From the NCBI GenBank assembly GCA_937991945.1, contig CALKLO010000128.1:1-36425 (forward strand): 36,425 bases of DNA, written 5' to 3'. Source of the DNA: an uncultured Granulosicoccus sp. GTDB taxonomy: Bacteria > Pseudomonadota > Gammaproteobacteria > Granulosicoccales > Granulosicoccaceae. Each line of letters begins with the position of its first letter. Within the stretch, counting starts at the first letter, position 1. The position numbers were made by a program, and so were the translations under genes. Positions 34,111 through 36,425 of the stretch are shown one piece after another. Below the pieces are notes generated by a model. It did no database searches. It saw only the letters and a program-made list of their open reading frames with translations, and had not been told where the DNA came from.

Positions 34111-35544
34111 ATGTTTCGAGATCCCAAACGAGCAGCACCGCTCGGTGTTGTAGCGGGCATTGTCAGCCTGATCGGTATGTCAGGGACTGCCACTGCAGGT
34201 GGATTCGCACTGATCGAACACGGTGCTTCCGGACTTGGTAACGCGTACGCCGGTGCCGCAGCAGTTAGCTCTGATGCATCCACGGTGTGGTTCAACCCAG
34301 CCGGCATGTCACAGATTGAAGGTCGGGAAACCGCCTTTGCACTTCACATTTTGACGACCAGCACTTCTTGGTCTGATGAAGGCTCAACATTGGGTGAGGC
34401 GCTAGGCCGCGGCACGGTATCCGGCCCAGACACGGCTGAACCAGGCGGCACAACCGCTCTACCAAATTTCTATTACGTTGCACCGGTTAATGACCAGTGG
34501 AGCTATGGTCTAAGCATTGGAGTGCCTTACGGTTCATCCACTGAATATGATCGCGACTGGAAAGGTCGTTACAACACCATCAAAAGCGGCGTAAGTGTCA
34601 TCGACATCAACCCTTCCGTGTCTTATCAAATCTCTGACAAAGTCTCAGTAGGCTTTGGCGTTAGTTTGCAACAACTGTCTGCTGAATTAGCCAGCGCAGT
34701 CGATTCAGGCGCTGCGTGTTTAGGTTTAGCAGCAAGCGCTGCCACAAGCTTTACATCGGGTGATTGTGCCAACGCGGGCCTGACACCAGGTGTCCAGGCT
34801 AATGACGGCTACGGCGAGATCACTGGAGACTCCACAACATTCGGTTTTAATTTGGGCGCCTTATTCACACCTAAAGAAGGTGTCAAAATTGGTGTCGCAT
34901 ACCGACATTCCACCAGTCATGAACTCGATGGCGATGCAGACTTTGATGTCAATGCCGCTTTGCAAGCTGTTCTGGACAGCAACACAATTGCAGAGGGACA
35001 ACCCTTGACAGATGGATTCCTAAACGATGTCAGTGCAGACGCTGCTATCGACCTACCTGCAACATTCTCTATTTCAGGTGCATGGCAAGTAAACAAAACC
35101 GTTGAGTTACTCGCCGATGTCACTTGGACAGGCTGGAGCTCATTTGAAGAGCTTCGTGTTGTCTATGACAACCCTTTTCAACCAGATACGCTTTCAGTAC
35201 AAGAGTGGGAAGATGTACTTCGCTTATCAGCAGGTCTTAACTACTCGCTTAACAACAACCTGACGTTACGCACTGGAGTTGCATTTGACGAAGAGGCGAT
35301 TCCAAGCGCACAACGTCGTACTGCGCGTATTCCAGGCAACGACCGCACGTGGTTTTCAGTTGGCGCAGGCTACAAAGTAAACAAGAACCTATCGTTTGAT
35401 GTTGGCTACGCTCACCTGTTCCTAGACGAAACTCCAATCGATAACATTAACCCTGAATCGGAAGGCACGGCGACTGAACTTCGCGGTGTTTACGATCCAT
35501 CTGTTGACATTCTCAGTGCGCAAGTCAACTGGGCATTCAACTAG
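34111..35544 (+). CDS. fadL: FadL/OmpP1/TodX-family outer-membrane transporter
   Basis: A 477-residue outer-membrane beta-barrel for long-chain fatty acids or other hydrophobic substrates. The signal peptide is residues 1-29 (GVVAGIVSLIGMSGTATA before GGF). The mature N-terminus GGFALIEHGASGLGNAYAGAAAVSSDASTVWFNPAGM is the FadL hatch signature with the NPAGM motif. The barrel strands follow, and it ends in an aromatic/hydrophobic C-terminus (VNWAFN) as expected for Bam recognition. An AGGAG lies five bases before the ATG. The lipase-type lipoprotein gene follows within 12 bases, so the two are probably co-expressed: lipids cleaved outside would feed FadL. Confidence 0.93.
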   Translation: MFRDPKRAAPLGVVAGIVSLIGMSGTATAGGFALIEHGASGLGNAYAGAAAVSSDASTVWFNPAGMSQIEGRETAFALHILTTSTSWSDEGSTLGEALGRGTVSGPDTAEPGGTTALPNFYYVAPVNDQWSYGLSIGVPYGSSTEYDRDWKGRYNTIKSGVSVIDINPSVSYQISDKVSVGFGVSLQQLSAELASAVDSGAACLGLAASAATSFTSGDCANAGLTPGVQANDGYGEITGDSTTFGFNLGALFTPKEGVKIGVAYRHSTSHELDGDADFDVNAALQAVLDSNTIAEGQPLTDGFLNDVSADAAIDLPATFSISGAWQVNKTVELLADVTWTGWSSFEELRVVYDNPFQPDTLSVQEWEDVLRLSAGLNYSLNNNLTLRTGVAFDEEAIPSAQRRTARIPGNDRTWFSVGAGYKVNKNLSFDVGYAHLFLDETPIDNINPESEGTATELRGVYDPSVDILSAQVNWAFN

Positions 35545-35556
35545 AGGCTTATGACA

Positions 35557-36425
35557 ATGAAATATCAATCCCTTTTAGTGGTCGCACCGCTCGTTGCAAC
35601 ACTTGCAGCGTGTACCAGCGATACCAACTACGATTTCGAAGCAAGTAGCCAAGCCCGTGCAGATGCCGTTGCTGCAGCTAGCGCTCCTGAAGCGTTGTTT
35701 AACCCGTCTGCTGCAATCGTGCCTTTCCCCAACAATTTGTTTTTTGTTGGCAGCACCGACGGTACGTTAAACATTCCAATCAGCGCAACAGCGGACCAAG
35801 AACTGTCAAACCCGCAAGTGGCTTTGAACCAGATGGACGGTTTCTCAACAACCTCCCCTCTGTCAACAGGCGTTAGCGAAGCACTAGATCCTGCATCGCT
35901 GGTGGTTGGTAGCACTATCCGTATTTTTGAAGTGACAACGCAAGCCGCCGTAGCGGTAACAGGCATCGTTGGCGAAATCGACAACCCTTTGCTTATGGCC
36001 GCTCAAGAAGTTAATGGGCAACTTGTTTTAGTTCCAACCGTTCCGTTGAAACCTCAAACAAACTACCTCGTGGTCTTGACCAATGGCATCACAGATGTTG
36101 ATGGAAACGGATTAGAGCCAGGCTTCGTGTATAGCTTGTTAACCGGCGAAACGGTTCTGACAGACCCCACATCAGAATTATTGAGAGGTGCAACTCGCAC
36201 ACACATTCTGGCAGCAACAGGTGCCGGTATTGCCGCTGATTCAGTCGCACTTACGTGGGTTTTCAAAACTCAGTCCACACGTGACACATTGCAAGCAGTG
36301 AAAGATCAATCTGCTTCAGCTAGCCTGACGCTAGGCAATTCACAAGCAACGACTGCAGCTGTAGGTGCACAAGGCAAAGCCGATATCTATATCGGTGCTT
36401 TGGCAGTACCTTACTACCAGACAGC
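35557..36425 (+). CDS. VolA/Pla-1/cef-family lipase lipoprotein, N-terminal part (runs off the window)
   Basis: Open from ATG 35557 to the right edge (about 289 codons, no stop). The lipoprotein signal peptide ends LAAC with C19; threonine at +2 fits outer-membrane sorting. The following segment (FNPSAAIVPFPNNLFF, NPQVALNQMDGFSTTSPLS, ALDPASLVVGSTIRIFEV, LKPQTNYLVVLTNGI) matches the N-terminal domain of the Pla-1/cef family of extracellular lipases, which includes the Vibrio surface lysophospholipase VolA. VolA is likewise encoded next to fadL. The catalytic alpha/beta-hydrolase domain would lie beyond the edge and is not seen. An in-frame ATG at 35551 is three bases from AGAGG; 35557, nine bases away, is the better start. 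Confidence 0.82.
   Translation, partial: MKYQSLLVVAPLVATLAACTSDTNYDFEASSQARADAVAAASAPEALFNPSAAIVPFPNNLFFVGSTDGTLNIPISATADQELSNPQVALNQMDGFSTTSPLSTGVSEALDPASLVVGSTIRIFEVTTQAAVAVTGIVGEIDNPLLMAAQEVNGQLVLVPTVPLKPQTNYLVVLTNGITDVDGNGLEPGFVYSLLTGETVLTDPTSELLRGATRTHILAATGAGIAADSVALTWVFKTQSTRDTLQAVKDQSASASLTLGNSQATTAAVGAQGKADIYIGALAVPYYQT

Overview
The window looks like a chromosomal stretch of a Gram-negative bacterium, most likely a marine or aquatic gammaproteobacterium. The reasons are FadL-type and lipobox proteins, an error-prone DnaE2 under an Escherichia coli-style LexA box (CTG-N10-CAG), an integron integrase of the chromosomal type, and a RimK/RimB pair. Base composition appears moderate and even. 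This placement is inferred from gene content, not from a phylogeny. I see no rRNA, tRNA, CRISPR array, insertion sequence or phage module.

Layout. (a) 1-1300: an intact integron tyrosine integrase whose start codon is 45 bases from the left edge, so any divergent attI site and cassette array would lie outside the window. It is followed by about 300 bases with short palindromes and no gene. (b) 1300-7665: an MscS-type mechanosensitive channel, a HAD phosphatase and a lone dnaE2 with a LexA box almost touching its start codon. (c) 7679-14922, minus strand: eight consecutive genes, frcB-frcC-frcA-frcK (sugar ABC transporter plus kinase), then rimB-like, rimK, an AstE/AspA-like zinc amidohydrolase and an aldo/keto reductase. 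Most junctions are 1-4 base overlaps, so the sugar-uptake and protein-glutamylation sets may share a transcript. (d) 15081-19082: two GT4 glycosyltransferases and a divergent, solitary EboE-type TIM-barrel gene. (e) 19217-20258: inorganic pyrophosphatase and a small unrecognised gene, with hairpins between and around them.

(f) 20431-33597, minus strand, is the most unusual part: a tight seven-gene, 13-kb operon built on a MoxR AAA+ ATPase. In transcription order it encodes a membrane VWA protein with a glutamine-amidotransferase-like domain, a caspase/C13-fold protein with serine where the catalytic cysteine would be expected, a TPR protein with an HEIAH metalloprotease motif, MoxR, a DUF58 VWA protein, a BatA-like membrane VWA protein, and a giant DUF4175 membrane protein with a Gly-Gln-Gln tandem repeat. 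Together they suggest an envelope-located, ATPase-driven assembly or quality-control machine with three VWA adaptors and two protease-like folds. (g) Divergently, 34111 to the right edge holds fadL and the start of a VolA/Pla-1-type lipase lipoprotein, a likely pair for cleaving surface lipids and importing the released fatty acids.
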